DNA of 64,000 nucleotides, from positions 248,001 through 312,000 of the forward strand of contig NZ_VOSC01000012.1 in NCBI RefSeq assembly GCF_007997385.1, given 5' to 3'. The DNA is from Seonamhaeicola algicola. Lineage in GTDB: Bacteria; Bacteroidota; Bacteroidia; Flavobacteriales; Flavobacteriaceae. The notes under the pieces are model-generated. The model saw nothing but the letters and a program-made list of their open reading frames with translations, was not told the origin of the DNA and searched no databases. Within the stretch, counting starts at the first letter, position 1; the number at the start of each line of letters is the position of its first letter. The translations under genes were made by a program, and so were the position numbers. Positions 10,101-17,916 of the stretch are shown here, piece after piece.

Positions 10101-10766
10101 GCTACCTACGGAAAAGTAATTGGCGGCGGTATTTCTATTGGAGCTATTTTAGGAAGCAAAAAATACATGGATGCCCTAGATGGTGGCTTTTGGCAATACG
10201 GAGATGACTCTTTTCCAGAAGTTGGTGTAACTTACTTTGCGGGCACCTTTGTTCGTCATCCATTGGCATTAGCTTCAACAAAAGCTGCTCTTTTACATTT
10301 AAAAGCCAACGAAACAAAACTTCAAAACCGGCTAGCTAATTTAACTGAACAGTTGGCTTCAGAATTAAATATCTATTTTACAGAAAAGAAATTACCTATT
10401 CAAATAAATTATTTTAGGTCTTTATGGAGAACAGCTTTTAAAGAAGATATTCCATACTCAGAGTTATTATTTGTTTTACTTAGGCTTAAAGGCATTCATA
10501 TTTGGGACGGTTTTCCATGCTACATGACCGAAGCCTTTAAAGATGAAGACATTACCTTCATTATACAAAGCTTTAAAGAAAGTGTAGAAGAATTAATTAA
10601 AGTAGGTATTTTACCTTCTAACAATTCATCTAATAAAAAGAAAACTGTAAAAGAATTAAACACACCACCAATACAAGGAGCCAAACTTGGTATTGATGAA
10701 GAAGGAAACCCTGCGTGGTTTATAGAAGAACGTTTAAACGGGAACTATAAAAAAATAAACCTGTAG
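4194..10766 (+). CDS. Hybrid NRPS-PKS with terminal aminotransferase: A-PCP-KS-AT-ACP-AMT
   Basis: 2190 residues. Domain order: adenylation (about 15-500; core YTSGTTGKPKG near 155, NGKIDKRKLP near 480); peptidyl carrier (EMGGTSLL, Ser near 541); ketosynthase (about 598-1020; Cys in SACSTSL near 767, His in EAHGTATP near 903, His in NMGHLTAAA near 943); acyltransferase (GHSIGEF Ser near 1213; HAFH near 1310, the motif typical of malonyl-specific ATs); acyl carrier (LGLDSLV, Ser near 1540); a low-complexity linker; and a class III PLP aminotransferase (about 1725-2150; CNTGSEAVLGAMRIAR, FDEIITGF, PLP Lys in TYGKVIGGG near 1973). No KR, DH or ER is present, so the beta-keto thioester is expected to be transaminated, as in the mycosubtilin/iturin AMT modules. 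The hand-read specificity code is D-A-E-H-I-A-E-V-T-K, which I cannot assign. The C-A-PCP-TE gene follows after 37 bases. Confidence 0.92.
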   Translation: MKPTYKMQGEKLAYAHKTLHELIVNQTIKTPKNTALVCNEKSLTYKELEDISNQFANYLKLTHNVEAKDLVGLMIERSEWIIISILGILKTGAAYVPIDIDYPESRKNYIKKDSNCKLTIDISIINDFICKQESFNNKIDCNDTITNENPAYVIYTSGTTGKPKGVVIKHKSVVNLITSQTNYFNLKSDERILLFSNYCFDASVEQIFLALLNGASLFIVDKDVITQHKLKDFLEKNNITHLHATPSYLESLPSLYGIKSLNRIIAGGETCSLKLAEKLGQVCNFYNEYGPTETTVTSTIFKYEAANNTSKVLPIGFPLANTNAYIVTENHELCKPGETGELCLSGDCLALEYLNKPELTAKKFIDNPFEPGQKMYKTGDHVSCNNNGKLEFIGRKDDQVKIRGYRIELGEIETTLNTLPFVNRGIVISSNAIGNQDKLVAYIQYNNKNKNSEDCKTLLKTILPEYMIPSIFITVSEFPMNSNGKIDKRKLPVIVNKRPESAPLLKKPRNKTEKAIVDIWSELLGGIEIGIDDNFFEMGGTSLLTQKVSALIKEKLSLEIPVTKIYQHPTISALSNFLNPKNSFDRNNIKSKKKTSGDIAVVAMACRFPGASTIDELWEVLQNGKDTITFFSPEELDTSIPESLRNDPMYVAARGVVSSAKSFDARFFGINPKLAEAMDPQQRLFLEIAWEALETSGHLPAHYNGSIGVYAGTGNNTYYINNVIPNTNLIKAIGKFQSFTVNDKDYIATRTAYHLNLKGPAVSVHSACSTSLLAIAQAVEAIRSGQCDVALAGGSSVTAPMNSGHLYQEGSMLSDNGQCRPFDANGKGTMFSDGAGVVLLKALDDAIEDKDTIYGVIKGIGVNNDGSNKGSFTAPSVEGEAGAIVSALSDAKINASTISYIEAHGTATPLGDPIEIEGLRLAFGQQPNKEYCAIGSIKSNMGHLTAAAGVAGVIKTMLALKNKKIPASLGYEKPNPSINFENSPFYVNSKLSEWNSDEPRRAGISSFGVGGTNVHIVVEEYNTNEKPSDKSKRPVQLLTWSAKSDYSLEAYKLALETYIKHDNNIKLADIAYTLSTTKEGFNRRYFAVLSNSKNEIDTVFNKIPSNRRSHLKVAPSNLAFLFPGQGAQFLQMGKALYENEAVFKNAFNQCAEILNNEFGYNIKDIIYPKTNSPEAENTLKDTQYTQPALFIVEYALAQLWMSWDIKPTMLCGHSIGEFVAAHLAGVFSLKDALLLVAVRGKLVSKLPEGSMLSVRMPYENLKKILPKALSIAAANSDLLSVVSGEDKAIEDFSIMLSQKTIANKKLITSHAFHSTMMDPVLKTFENEVNKIVLNIPKLPIISTVTGTWLSDAEATNPKYWTNHLRDTVRFSQAMETALKLEDLVLLEVGPGRALTTLSKQKKQFNSSVSISSLVKPNNGENAYNTVFNALGMLWLNGIEPNWAAFYKNEKRQKVTLPSYVFDKKPCWINPPVPEKIIANIPNQLNNLQLPQTQMNTIEQPNRKQLILEKISEIVLNTAGINLQPSEYEDSFLELGLDSLVLTQMAITCKNEFETPITFRQLNGEFATPHLLADYLENTLPTSKFTPVITTNPNVTPVNTEAPIIPLQSNGTNLSTPTYSNNNSAIDLIAQQLKLLGKQLELLRSEESAIIPQQAAATNNVKPTLNNVSKEKTDEVKDHKKPFGASPKIEKTATQITTQQEAFLKNLTVSYNKKTAKSKAYTQKHRGHMADPRVVSGFKPFTKELVYPLVVEKSSGNKLWDLDGNEFLDTLNGFGSCLFGHQPDFIKEAIHNQVELGFEVGPQHPLAGEVCQLLCELTKHERAALCNTGSEAVLGAMRIARTVTGKSLIVVFSSSYHGINDEVIVRGSKMKRTFPAAPGIMQDAVQNMLVLDYGTDESLQIIKDRANEIAAVLVEPIQSRRPEFQPINFLKEVRLITQQEDITLIFDEIITGFRMHPQGIQGMYGIKADVATYGKVIGGGISIGAILGSKKYMDALDGGFWQYGDDSFPEVGVTYFAGTFVRHPLALASTKAALLHLKANETKLQNRLANLTEQLASELNIYFTEKKLPIQINYFRSLWRTAFKEDIPYSELLFVLLRLKGIHIWDGFPCYMTEAFKDEDITFIIQSFKESVEELIKVGILPSNNSSNKKKTVKELNTPPIQGAKLGIDEEGNPAWFIEERLNGNYKKINL

Positions 10767-10803
10767 ATAAAAGATTCTTTTTAACCATCCAACATTTTAA
10801 CTG

Positions 10804-13800
10804 ATGAAAGAAGTACTATTTGGTACAGAAGTGAAAAATAATCACAATCCATTTAAATCTCCAGAGATTGATAAAGTTATTTATACAACAGAATCTCAGG
10901 CAGAAATTTGGATAGCCTGTAAATTTGGTGGCGCTGATGCTAATAGAGCATATAACGAATCTGTAACACTTGTTTTAAATGGAAACTTGAATAAGGAAAC
11001 TCTTATTAAGGCACTTCAAGTTTTGGTAAATCGTCATGAGGCATTAAGATCTGTTTATAGTACAAATGGTAAGTTTATGACTATTTTTAAAACCTTACCT
11101 TTAAGAATAGATTATAAAGATATTTCTCAAGAAAATGACTCTAAAAAAGATATTGCGTTTTCAGATTATTTACTTGCCGATGCCAATTATATATTCAATT
11201 TAGTTAAAGGGCCTCTTTTTAAAATAGGTTTAATTAAAATTTCAGAAAACGAACACCGTTTAGTAATTACAGCCCACCATATTATTTGCGACGGGTGGTC
11301 TGTAGGTATTATGCTAGAAGAATTAGGCGAAATATATTCTGCGGTTATTAACAATAAAACTCCTAGTTTACCTCAAGCAGAAACATATAGCTCATACGCT
11401 ACAGAACAACAATTATTTATTGATAGTGATGCTTATAAAAAAACCGAAAATTATTGGATAAATCAATATAATTCATCTGTTCCCATTGTAACTTTACCAA
11501 CAGATTTTCCAAGACCAGAGTTAAGAACTTTTAAAAGTAAACGCTTAGATTTTGCAATAGATAAAAGCTTGGTTTCAAGCTTAAAAAAAACAGGTGTAAA
11601 ATCTGGAGCAAGTTTTGTTATTACACTATTAGCAGCTTTTGAAGTTTTTCTATATAACATAACAGGACAAGATGATTTAGTAGTTGGTTTACCTGCATCA
11701 GGGCAATCGCAAAGTGGTAAAACACAACTGGTAGGTCATTGTGTTAATTTAATGCCGTTAAGAAGTAAACTTTCACCAGAAATTGCGTTTAGTGAATATT
11801 TAAAAAACAGAAAAACTTCAATATTAGATGCCTATGATTATCAACAATTTAGTTTTGGTCAACTACTTAAAAAAATATCTATAACAAGAGACCCATCTAG
11901 AATTCCCTTAGTACCAATTATGTTTAATATTGATATGGGAATGAGTAGTGCTGTACATTTTAAAGGCTTAACCCATAAACTTATAAGCAACCCTAGAGAA
12001 TATGAGGCTTTTGAGTTATTCTTAAATGCCACAGGGACTGAAGATGAACTTATTTTAGAATGGTCTTATAACGCTGCACTTTTTAAGCCAGATACCATTG
12101 AAAAAATGATGATTTCTTTTAAACAAATCTTGTTAGATATTGTTGAAAATCCAAATACTAAAATAGGTGAATTTGTAAAAGTTGATGATTCCGAATACTT
12201 AAAACTCAATAATACCGTTGTTAATTTTCCCAAACAACCTTTACATCAACTTTTAAGTAAACAAGCGTTTCAAACACCTAACAATTTAGCTATAAAATTA
12301 GGTGATGATTCCATATCATATCTGGATTTAGAAAAGCAATCAAACCAACTCGCAAGTTATTTAATTAGTAAGGGTGTTAGTAATGGAGATTTCATTGGTG
12401 TTTCATTACCACGCTCAATAGAACTAGTAGTTAGTTTAGTGGCTATAATGAAATGTGGTGCTGCATATTTACCACTAGACCCCAAATACCCAAGCAACCG
12501 TTTAGAGTTTATGTTAGAAGATTCGGGGGCAAAATACCTAATAACAAGTAACGAACTTTTAACTGTACTACAACCTAATACTGAAATATTACTTATTGAT
12601 ACTATTTTATCAGAATTAGGCAATCATGCTACCAAACCCATAAGTGTTAACGTAAGTATTAATGACAATGTATATTTACTTTACACATCAGGTTCTACAG
12701 GAAAACCAAAAGGCGTACCCATTACACACAAAAATCTGGTTAACTTTCTTTACAGCATGCTGGAAGAGCCCGGTATAGAAAAATTTGATAAGCTTCTTTC
12801 TATAACCACTATTTCTTTTGACATAGCAGGTTTAGAACTATTTACACCTTTATTAAAAGGTGCTAAATTAATTCTAACAGATGAAGAAACGGCCAAAGAC
12901 AGCCGTTTGTTACTAGACCTACTTAAGAAAGAAGAAATAACTATTTTACAAGCAACCCCAACTACATGGCAAATGTTATTTGATGCCGGTTGGAACAAAC
13001 CCTTACCATTAAAGGCACTTTGTGGAGGCGAAGCTATGCCAGTAGTATTAGCAAAAAAAATACTTGAAAATGTAAACGAGCTCTGGAATATGTATGGCCC
13101 TACGGAAACCACAATTTGGTCTTCGGTAAAACAAATATCAAAAACCGATGATATCATAACCATTGGGCTTCCTATAAATAATACCCAAATTTATATTGTT
13201 AATGAACAAAATCAATTGGTTGCTCCCGGAAAAATAGGAGAACTGTGTATTGCAGGAGATGGTGTTGCTAAAGGATATTGGAAACGACAAGATTTAACTT
13301 CAGAAAAATTTATAAAAAATCCTTTTGAATCTAACTTTGGCCCTGTTTTATACAAAACAGGAGATTTAGCTAAATTACTTCCTTCTGGTGAAATTCAGTG
13401 TTTAGGACGTATTGACCAACAAGTAAAAATAAGGGGGCACCGTATTGAACTTGGCGAAATTGAAAAAGCCTTAGATGCTTTAGAAGGCATTAAGTCATCT
13501 GTAATTTTATTAAACAATGATAATTTAGTAGCTAGCTTGATACCTTTAGATATTAATGCAGATAACCAAGCAAAAGTAAACAAGTGGAAAGAAGCCTTGT
13601 ACAAACAATTACCACCCCATATGGTACCGCAAAAATTTAATTTTGTTAATGAATTTCCAACAACACTCAACGGAAAGATAGACCGTAAAAGCTTATTGGA
13701 ATCTTTAAAAAACAAACTTGCGGTTGAAGTAACAAATGATAATCTCACTAATTCAGAAAAAATTATAGCAAACATTTGGAAAGAATGTTTAAATACTCAG

Positions 13801-14787
13801 CAAATAGATATTCATAGTGACTTTTTTGAAATTGGAGGACATTCCTTAATTGCCGTTAAAGTAATGACTATGATTGAAAAACAAACAGGCAATAGACTAC
13901 CTTTAGCATCACTACTTACAAACTCTAGCATTAGTAAGTTAGCCGCTTACATGGATAAAAATTTTATAACCTGGAACTCTTTAGTGCCATTAAAAACAGA
14001 GGGAAGCAAACCACCGCTTTTTATTGTCCATGGTGCAAACTACAATGTGTTAATTTATAAAAATTTAGCTGAAAATTTAGATAAAGACCAACCTGTATAT
14101 GGGCTTCAAGCTAAAGGAATAAGTGGTGATGAAAAACCTCATGACTCTGTTGAAGCTATGGCTGCACATTATATTTCTGAAATTTTAACAATAAACCCCA
14201 ACGGACCATTTAAATTAGCGGGCTTTTCATTTGGAGGTATTATTGCCTTTGAAATGGCAAAACAATTAAAATCTAAAGGTAAAAACGTTGAAACTCTTGC
14301 ACTTTTTGATAGCTATGTTTATCCGCATTATTATTACAATAAGTCCTTTAAAAAAAATATGATAAAAAAGCTTTACAGCATATGTCAGCTAATATATATG
14401 TGTGTTGATATGTTTAGTAGTATTAAAAAATTTAAAAGAAGATGGGGCTTGCTTAAAATTATGTATTCCGGCTTTATTTTAAGGTTCAAATACGGTAAAG
14501 AAAAACAATATCAAATACAATTTAATAGAACTTCTAAAATTGATGAATATCATCAAAAAGCTTACGCTAACTACAAAATTACACCCGAAAATATTAAAAT
14601 AGATTTATTTAGAGCTACTGAAAATATTTATTTTGCTCACGATTTTAACCTCCTTGGCTGGAAAAAAATAGCACTAAATGGTATAAAAAAACATAAGGTA
14701 GCAGGAAACCACACAGATATGCTTCTGCCCCCTTCAGTAAAAGATTTTGCAAATAAACTTCAATGTGTTTTAAATAATTATGACTAA
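10804..14787 (+). CDS. NRPS: condensation-adenylation-PCP-thioesterase, predicted glycine module
   Basis: 1327 residues. Condensation domain (about 25-470) with HHIICDGWS near 157, the intact HHxxxDG motif. Adenylation domain (about 480-965) with YTSGSTGKPKG near 626, FDIAGLELF near 671 and NGKIDRKSL near 955. The hand-read ten-residue code is D-I-L-Q-L-G-M-I-W-K, one conservative change from the classical glycine code DILQLGLIWK, so glycine is predicted. PCP with EIGGHSLIA (Ser near 1013). C-terminal type I thioesterase with GFSFGGIIAFEMA (Ser near 1142) and a late His in GNHTDML, so the chain is released here. It accepts the chain from the upstream PKS-AMT protein. It overlaps the phosphopantetheinyl transferase gene by 8 bases, which suggests translational coupling. 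Confidence 0.92.
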   Translation: MKEVLFGTEVKNNHNPFKSPEIDKVIYTTESQAEIWIACKFGGADANRAYNESVTLVLNGNLNKETLIKALQVLVNRHEALRSVYSTNGKFMTIFKTLPLRIDYKDISQENDSKKDIAFSDYLLADANYIFNLVKGPLFKIGLIKISENEHRLVITAHHIICDGWSVGIMLEELGEIYSAVINNKTPSLPQAETYSSYATEQQLFIDSDAYKKTENYWINQYNSSVPIVTLPTDFPRPELRTFKSKRLDFAIDKSLVSSLKKTGVKSGASFVITLLAAFEVFLYNITGQDDLVVGLPASGQSQSGKTQLVGHCVNLMPLRSKLSPEIAFSEYLKNRKTSILDAYDYQQFSFGQLLKKISITRDPSRIPLVPIMFNIDMGMSSAVHFKGLTHKLISNPREYEAFELFLNATGTEDELILEWSYNAALFKPDTIEKMMISFKQILLDIVENPNTKIGEFVKVDDSEYLKLNNTVVNFPKQPLHQLLSKQAFQTPNNLAIKLGDDSISYLDLEKQSNQLASYLISKGVSNGDFIGVSLPRSIELVVSLVAIMKCGAAYLPLDPKYPSNRLEFMLEDSGAKYLITSNELLTVLQPNTEILLIDTILSELGNHATKPISVNVSINDNVYLLYTSGSTGKPKGVPITHKNLVNFLYSMLEEPGIEKFDKLLSITTISFDIAGLELFTPLLKGAKLILTDEETAKDSRLLLDLLKKEEITILQATPTTWQMLFDAGWNKPLPLKALCGGEAMPVVLAKKILENVNELWNMYGPTETTIWSSVKQISKTDDIITIGLPINNTQIYIVNEQNQLVAPGKIGELCIAGDGVAKGYWKRQDLTSEKFIKNPFESNFGPVLYKTGDLAKLLPSGEIQCLGRIDQQVKIRGHRIELGEIEKALDALEGIKSSVILLNNDNLVASLIPLDINADNQAKVNKWKEALYKQLPPHMVPQKFNFVNEFPTTLNGKIDRKSLLESLKNKLAVEVTNDNLTNSEKIIANIWKECLNTQQIDIHSDFFEIGGHSLIAVKVMTMIEKQTGNRLPLASLLTNSSISKLAAYMDKNFITWNSLVPLKTEGSKPPLFIVHGANYNVLIYKNLAENLDKDQPVYGLQAKGISGDEKPHDSVEAMAAHYISEILTINPNGPFKLAGFSFGGIIAFEMAKQLKSKGKNVETLALFDSYVYPHYYYNKSFKKNMIKKLYSICQLIYMCVDMFSSIKKFKRRWGLLKIMYSGFILRFKYGKEKQYQIQFNRTSKIDEYHQKAYANYKITPENIKIDLFRATENIYFAHDFNLLGWKKIALNGIKKHKVAGNHTDMLLPPSVKDFANKLQCVLNNYD

Positions 14788-15580
14788 GGAAACATGTAGT
14801 TATATTAGGTGTAAAACTACAAAAGTAAAAGCAGTTAAGTTAACACAACCAACTATACAATTTAAAGGTTTAAAACTATTTACAATAAACCTTCTTGATT
14901 TCACAAACCTTACTTCTTTTTTAAAAAAGCACTTAAATACAGAAGAAATAAATAGAGCAAATAAATTTCGTTTTAGTAAAGATAGAAATAGGTTTATTAT
15001 ATGTAGAGCCGTATTAAAGTGTATATTAAGTGAAATTGTAACATTAAATACTAATCAAATTAACTTTGCTTACAACAAAAATAATAAACCATACTTAGCC
15101 TCTCATTCTTCAATATATTTTAACCTATCACACTCGCATGATTATGCACTTATTGGTATTGCAAATTCTGAAATTGGTGTTGATATTGAATATATTGATG
15201 AAAATTTTGTATTTAATGACATTTTAACTAACGTATTTAATACTCAAGAAATCTATAAAGTAAACAAAAGTGTAGATAAACACTTGTGTTTTTATAAGTT
15301 ATGGACTAGAAAAGAAGCCTACGTAAAACATATAGGAATAGGTGTTGATGATTCAATAAAAAAATTAAATGTAATTGAAGGAATGCATCCAGTAAAACCA
15401 GCATTTATAAGCAATAAAACCAATATAGATATTATATCTTTTAACGTAAATAAAAGTTATATAGCTTCAATAGCGTTAAATGAAAAACAAAAAGTATCAA
15501 ACACAATTAAACTACATGAAATTTCACCAAACTTCATTTTAAATGTGGAGAAGACGGGATTCGAACCCGTGACCTCTTGA
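14780..15580 (+). CDS. Sfp-type 4'-phosphopantetheinyl transferase
   Basis: 266 residues. Core motifs are FNLSHSHDYALIGI, IGVDIEYID (Mg-binding Asp and Glu, near residue 132) and FYKLWTRKEAYVKHIGIGV (near 174), matching Sfp/EntD enzymes that attach phosphopantetheine to carrier-domain serines. It presumably activates the three carrier domains encoded just upstream, with which it forms one operon (8-base overlap). Unusual: the family core seems complete by about residue 235, and the frame runs on into the opposite-strand tRNA-Ala gene, ending in EKTGFEPVTS, the peptide produced by translating a tRNA 3' half antisense. The last ~12 codons are therefore tRNA-derived and the original stop has been lost or replaced. 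Confidence 0.88.
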   Translation: MTKETCSYIRCKTTKVKAVKLTQPTIQFKGLKLFTINLLDFTNLTSFLKKHLNTEEINRANKFRFSKDRNRFIICRAVLKCILSEIVTLNTNQINFAYNKNNKPYLASHSSIYFNLSHSHDYALIGIANSEIGVDIEYIDENFVFNDILTNVFNTQEIYKVNKSVDKHLCFYKLWTRKEAYVKHIGIGVDDSIKKLNVIEGMHPVKPAFISNKTNIDIISFNVNKSYIASIALNEKQKVSNTIKLHEISPNFILNVEKTGFEPVTS

Positions 15581-15619
15581 CTGCCAGTCAAGCACTCTAG
15601 CCAACTGAGCTACATCCCC
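15546..15619 (-). tRNA. tRNA-Ala, anticodon GGC
   Basis: Read on the minus strand it folds as a full cloverleaf: acceptor GGGGATG with CTTCTCC (one U-U mismatch), D-stem GCTC/GAGT, anticodon stem CTTGA/TCAAG with loop CTGGCAG, T-stem ACGGG/CCCGT with TTCGAAT, discriminator A. The G3-U70 pair, the alanine identity element, is present and supports the assignment. No CCA is encoded. Its 3' end lies inside the end of the phosphopantetheinyl transferase gene. Confidence 0.93.
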
Positions 15620-16004
15620 ATTTTTTTATTTTCACAAATGTATACATTTTTTGCATAGGTATCTAATCTTCTTTAAACAACTATTCAACAAAAAATAACA
15701 GTAACGCAAACCCTTAAAAATTAACCATTTCAACGCAGCCAACTATTTAAATAACAGTAAAAAAACTATAGTTATTTTAATATTTTATGTTTTTTAAACC
15801 CTAAAATTTATCATATTACAATTAGCATTGACCTAATAATTAATTCTTCACAATTAACAATTTTTAATTTTTTATTATAAATTAGTACCCATCACCCCTC
15901 TTTAACAACATAACAAACCTTTTATAAGAAAGTAAATTTGTGGTTTCTAATTTTAGTTTAAAAACCTCAAAAGTTTTGGTGAAAGCAGGTAAATAAGGCT
16001 GTTA
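15620..16004. other. AT-rich intergenic region before the sigma-factor gene
   Basis: No gene is seen in these 385 bases. Two promoter-like boxes can be pointed out: on the minus strand TACATTTG (15635-15642) just upstream of the tRNA-Ala 5' end, and on the plus strand TAAATTTG (15933-15940) before the ECF sigma gene. Both match the flavobacterial -7 box TAnnTTTG, but I do not find a well-spaced TTG -33 box for either. Confidence 0.35.
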
Positions 16005-16607
16005 ATGGAGATTATAAACAAAACTAACACTAAAGAACACACCCTCTGGTTTCAAATAAGGCAAGGTAATACTACCGCTTTGGGGCAACTTTATGATTTG
16101 TATATAGACTCATTAATTTCTTACGGTATTAAAATTAGTGGCGATAAGAGCTACACCATGGATTGCATACACGACCTTTTTGTTGATTTGTATAAATACA
16201 AAAACAAACTAAGCGAAACTGATAACATTAAGTTTTATCTATTCACAGCTTTAAAAAGAAAAATTAATAAAAAATATAAGGTTAAAGAAGTTTGTTTTGA
16301 TAAAAACGAATTGAATTCAACCCTACTTTATAAAGAAAATTACATAAAACCTGTTGAAGATTATTTAGTTGAAAAAGAAACCCAACAACAAAAAGTAATT
16401 AAACTAAATACACTACTTAATAAACTTACCGAGAAACAGCGCCAAGGCTTAAAACTCAGGTTTGAAGAAGGCTTATCATACGAAGATATTGCAACTATGT
16501 TAAACGTATCAGTTGCATCAGCAAGAACCAATATTTACAGAGCCATTAAAACCCTTAGAAAACACCCAGCTACATTAGTAATATTTTCTTGGTTTCAGTT
16601 TTTTTAA
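16005..16607 (+). CDS. ECF RNA polymerase sigma factor (Bacteroidota FecI-like)
   Basis: 200 residues. Sigma region 2 is seen as TALGQLYDLYIDSLISYGIKI and DCIHDLFVDLYKYKNKL read separately, and region 4 as LTEKQRQGLKLRFEEGLSYEDIA followed by LNVSVASARTNIYRAIKTLRK, the helix-turn-helix that contacts the -35 element. This is the usual partner of FecR proteins in Bacteroidota: an outer-membrane receptor senses its ligand, FecR releases or activates the sigma factor, and the receptor operon is transcribed. The FecR gene follows after 97 bases and the SusC/SusD pair after that, which fits this circuit. Confidence 0.92.
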   Translation: MEIINKTNTKEHTLWFQIRQGNTTALGQLYDLYIDSLISYGIKISGDKSYTMDCIHDLFVDLYKYKNKLSETDNIKFYLFTALKRKINKKYKVKEVCFDKNELNSTLLYKENYIKPVEDYLVEKETQQQKVIKLNTLLNKLTEKQRQGLKLRFEEGLSYEDIATMLNVSVASARTNIYRAIKTLRKHPATLVIFSWFQFF

Positions 16608-16704
16608 AAAAAATTGAAAAATTTTGTCTATAAAATTATACGTTAATGCTTTATTTAATACGAAGCGTTAATTTTCATTTATAAAACATATGTAACGTAT
16701 TAAA

Positions 16705-17793
16705 ATGAGCCAACATTCAAATAAAAAATTTGATAAAAATTCTGTAACAGATTTAGAAAAAGAACTTTTAAAAAAGTCTATTTTCACATCAATTAAGAAA
16801 TTGAAAGCTAAAAAACGCTTAAAATATTTTACAACAAGCGCAGCAGCTGTTATTGTTATGGCTTTAGGTGTTGGTTTGTATTTAAAATTACAAAGCAAAA
16901 CTTCAGAAATTTCAAACTTTGTAAAATCTACTGATGTAAAATCAATTGAAAACACAAACAATGTAAAACTCATTATAGCCAATGATAAAAATGTGAAAAT
17001 TGATGGTGAAAACACTAGTATTTCATATTCAAAAACAGGCTCAAAAGTTAATATTGGAAACTCTCAAACGTTAACCCAAGATACCAATAACCAAAATACC
17101 ACAAAGTACAATACACTTGTTGTACCATTTGGTAAACGATCTTCTTTAACATTGGCCGATGGTAGTAAAGTTTGGTTAAACTCGGGGTCAAAATTTGTGT
17201 ATCCTGTTAATTTTTCAAAAGAAAGTAATCGGGTTGTATATCTGGTTGAAGGTGAAGCTGCTTTTGATGTAGCCCATAACCCTAAAAAACCATTTATAAT
17301 GATGACGGAAAACCAAGAAATTGAAGTGTTAGGAACCGTTTTTAACGTAAGTAACTACAGTGATGATACTAATAATTTTGTGGTACTAAAAAGTGGTAGC
17401 GTTCAAGTTTCTTACCCAGAAAAACATAACTCCATTTTAAACCAAAAGAAAAAAATAATTATAAAACCCGGGCAAATGGCTAATATAAATAAAGCTACAA
17501 AGCTAGTTACTGCTAAAAGGGTAAATACAGATCATTATTTTTCTTGGAAAGATGGTGTACTAATACTAGATAACAGCAACCTTAACTACATTACTAAAAA
17601 ACTATCTAGGTATTACAATATTGCCATAACCATTGATGATGAACAACTTAAAAAACAAACGTTTTCAGGGCATTTAGACCTAAAAGATGCCGTAGAAAAA
17701 GTAATTGAAACCATTATTGAGGCAGGAACTGCCGAAAATTTAAACTATAAAATTACCAACAATAACTTAATACTAACCAATAAAACACATTAA
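16705..17793 (+). CDS. FecR family anti-sigma regulator
   Basis: 362 residues. Short cytoplasmic N-terminus, one membrane helix around residues 50-72 (TTSAAAVIVMALGVGLYL), a FecR domain (about 130-240) with LADGSKVWLNSGSKFVYP, VVYLVEGEAAFDVAHNP and VLGTVFNVSNY, and a C-terminal DUF4974 domain (about 285-355) with LSRYYNIAITIDDEQL. The DUF4974 resembles the STN domain of the partner receptor. It regulates the upstream sigma factor by signals passed from the receptor at 17917-21378. Orientation and order match standard Bacteroidota sigma-FecR-SusC-SusD loci. Confidence 0.93.
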   Translation: MSQHSNKKFDKNSVTDLEKELLKKSIFTSIKKLKAKKRLKYFTTSAAAVIVMALGVGLYLKLQSKTSEISNFVKSTDVKSIENTNNVKLIIANDKNVKIDGENTSISYSKTGSKVNIGNSQTLTQDTNNQNTTKYNTLVVPFGKRSSLTLADGSKVWLNSGSKFVYPVNFSKESNRVVYLVEGEAAFDVAHNPKKPFIMMTENQEIEVLGTVFNVSNYSDDTNNFVVLKSGSVQVSYPEKHNSILNQKKKIIIKPGQMANINKATKLVTAKRVNTDHYFSWKDGVLILDNSNLNYITKKLSRYYNIAITIDDEQLKKQTFSGHLDLKDAVEKVIETIIEAGTAENLNYKITNNNLILTNKTH

Positions 17794-17827
17794 ACCATAT
17801 GAAGAAAACACTTTTTTAATAAAAAAA

Positions 17828-17878
17828 ACCAGAAGATGCGCCAACACCTTCTGGTGGTTAAGTTGCAATAATATTGCA
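17828..17878 (+). repeat. Two inverted repeats in the FecR-SusC gap
   Basis: ACCAGAAG (17828-17835) pairs exactly with CTTCTGGT (17848-17855), and TGCAAT-AAT-ATTGCA (17864-17878) is a second perfect palindrome. Neither is followed by a T-run. They lie 39-89 bases before the SusC-like start, so a leader structure or operator is possible. Confidence 0.4.
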
Positions 17879-17916
17879 TCACAATAAAATTACAAACTAA
17901 ATAGAATAACTAAATT

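Noticed and set aside
12750-13163. 137-residue minus-strand frame within the NRPS adenylation domain
   Set aside because: It is antisense to conserved A-domain motifs with no independent signal; treated as a shadow, as were the other antisense frames in the cluster.
4194-15580. Cluster as a siderophore pathway
   Set aside because: There is a nearby TonB receptor and FecI/FecR-like pair, but no catechol, hydroxamate or hydroxycarboxylate biosynthetic gene; the receptor is SusC-like and paired with SusD.
17828-17855. Hairpin after FecR as a terminator
   Set aside because: No T-run follows, and the SusC gene downstream is expected to be in the same regulatory unit.
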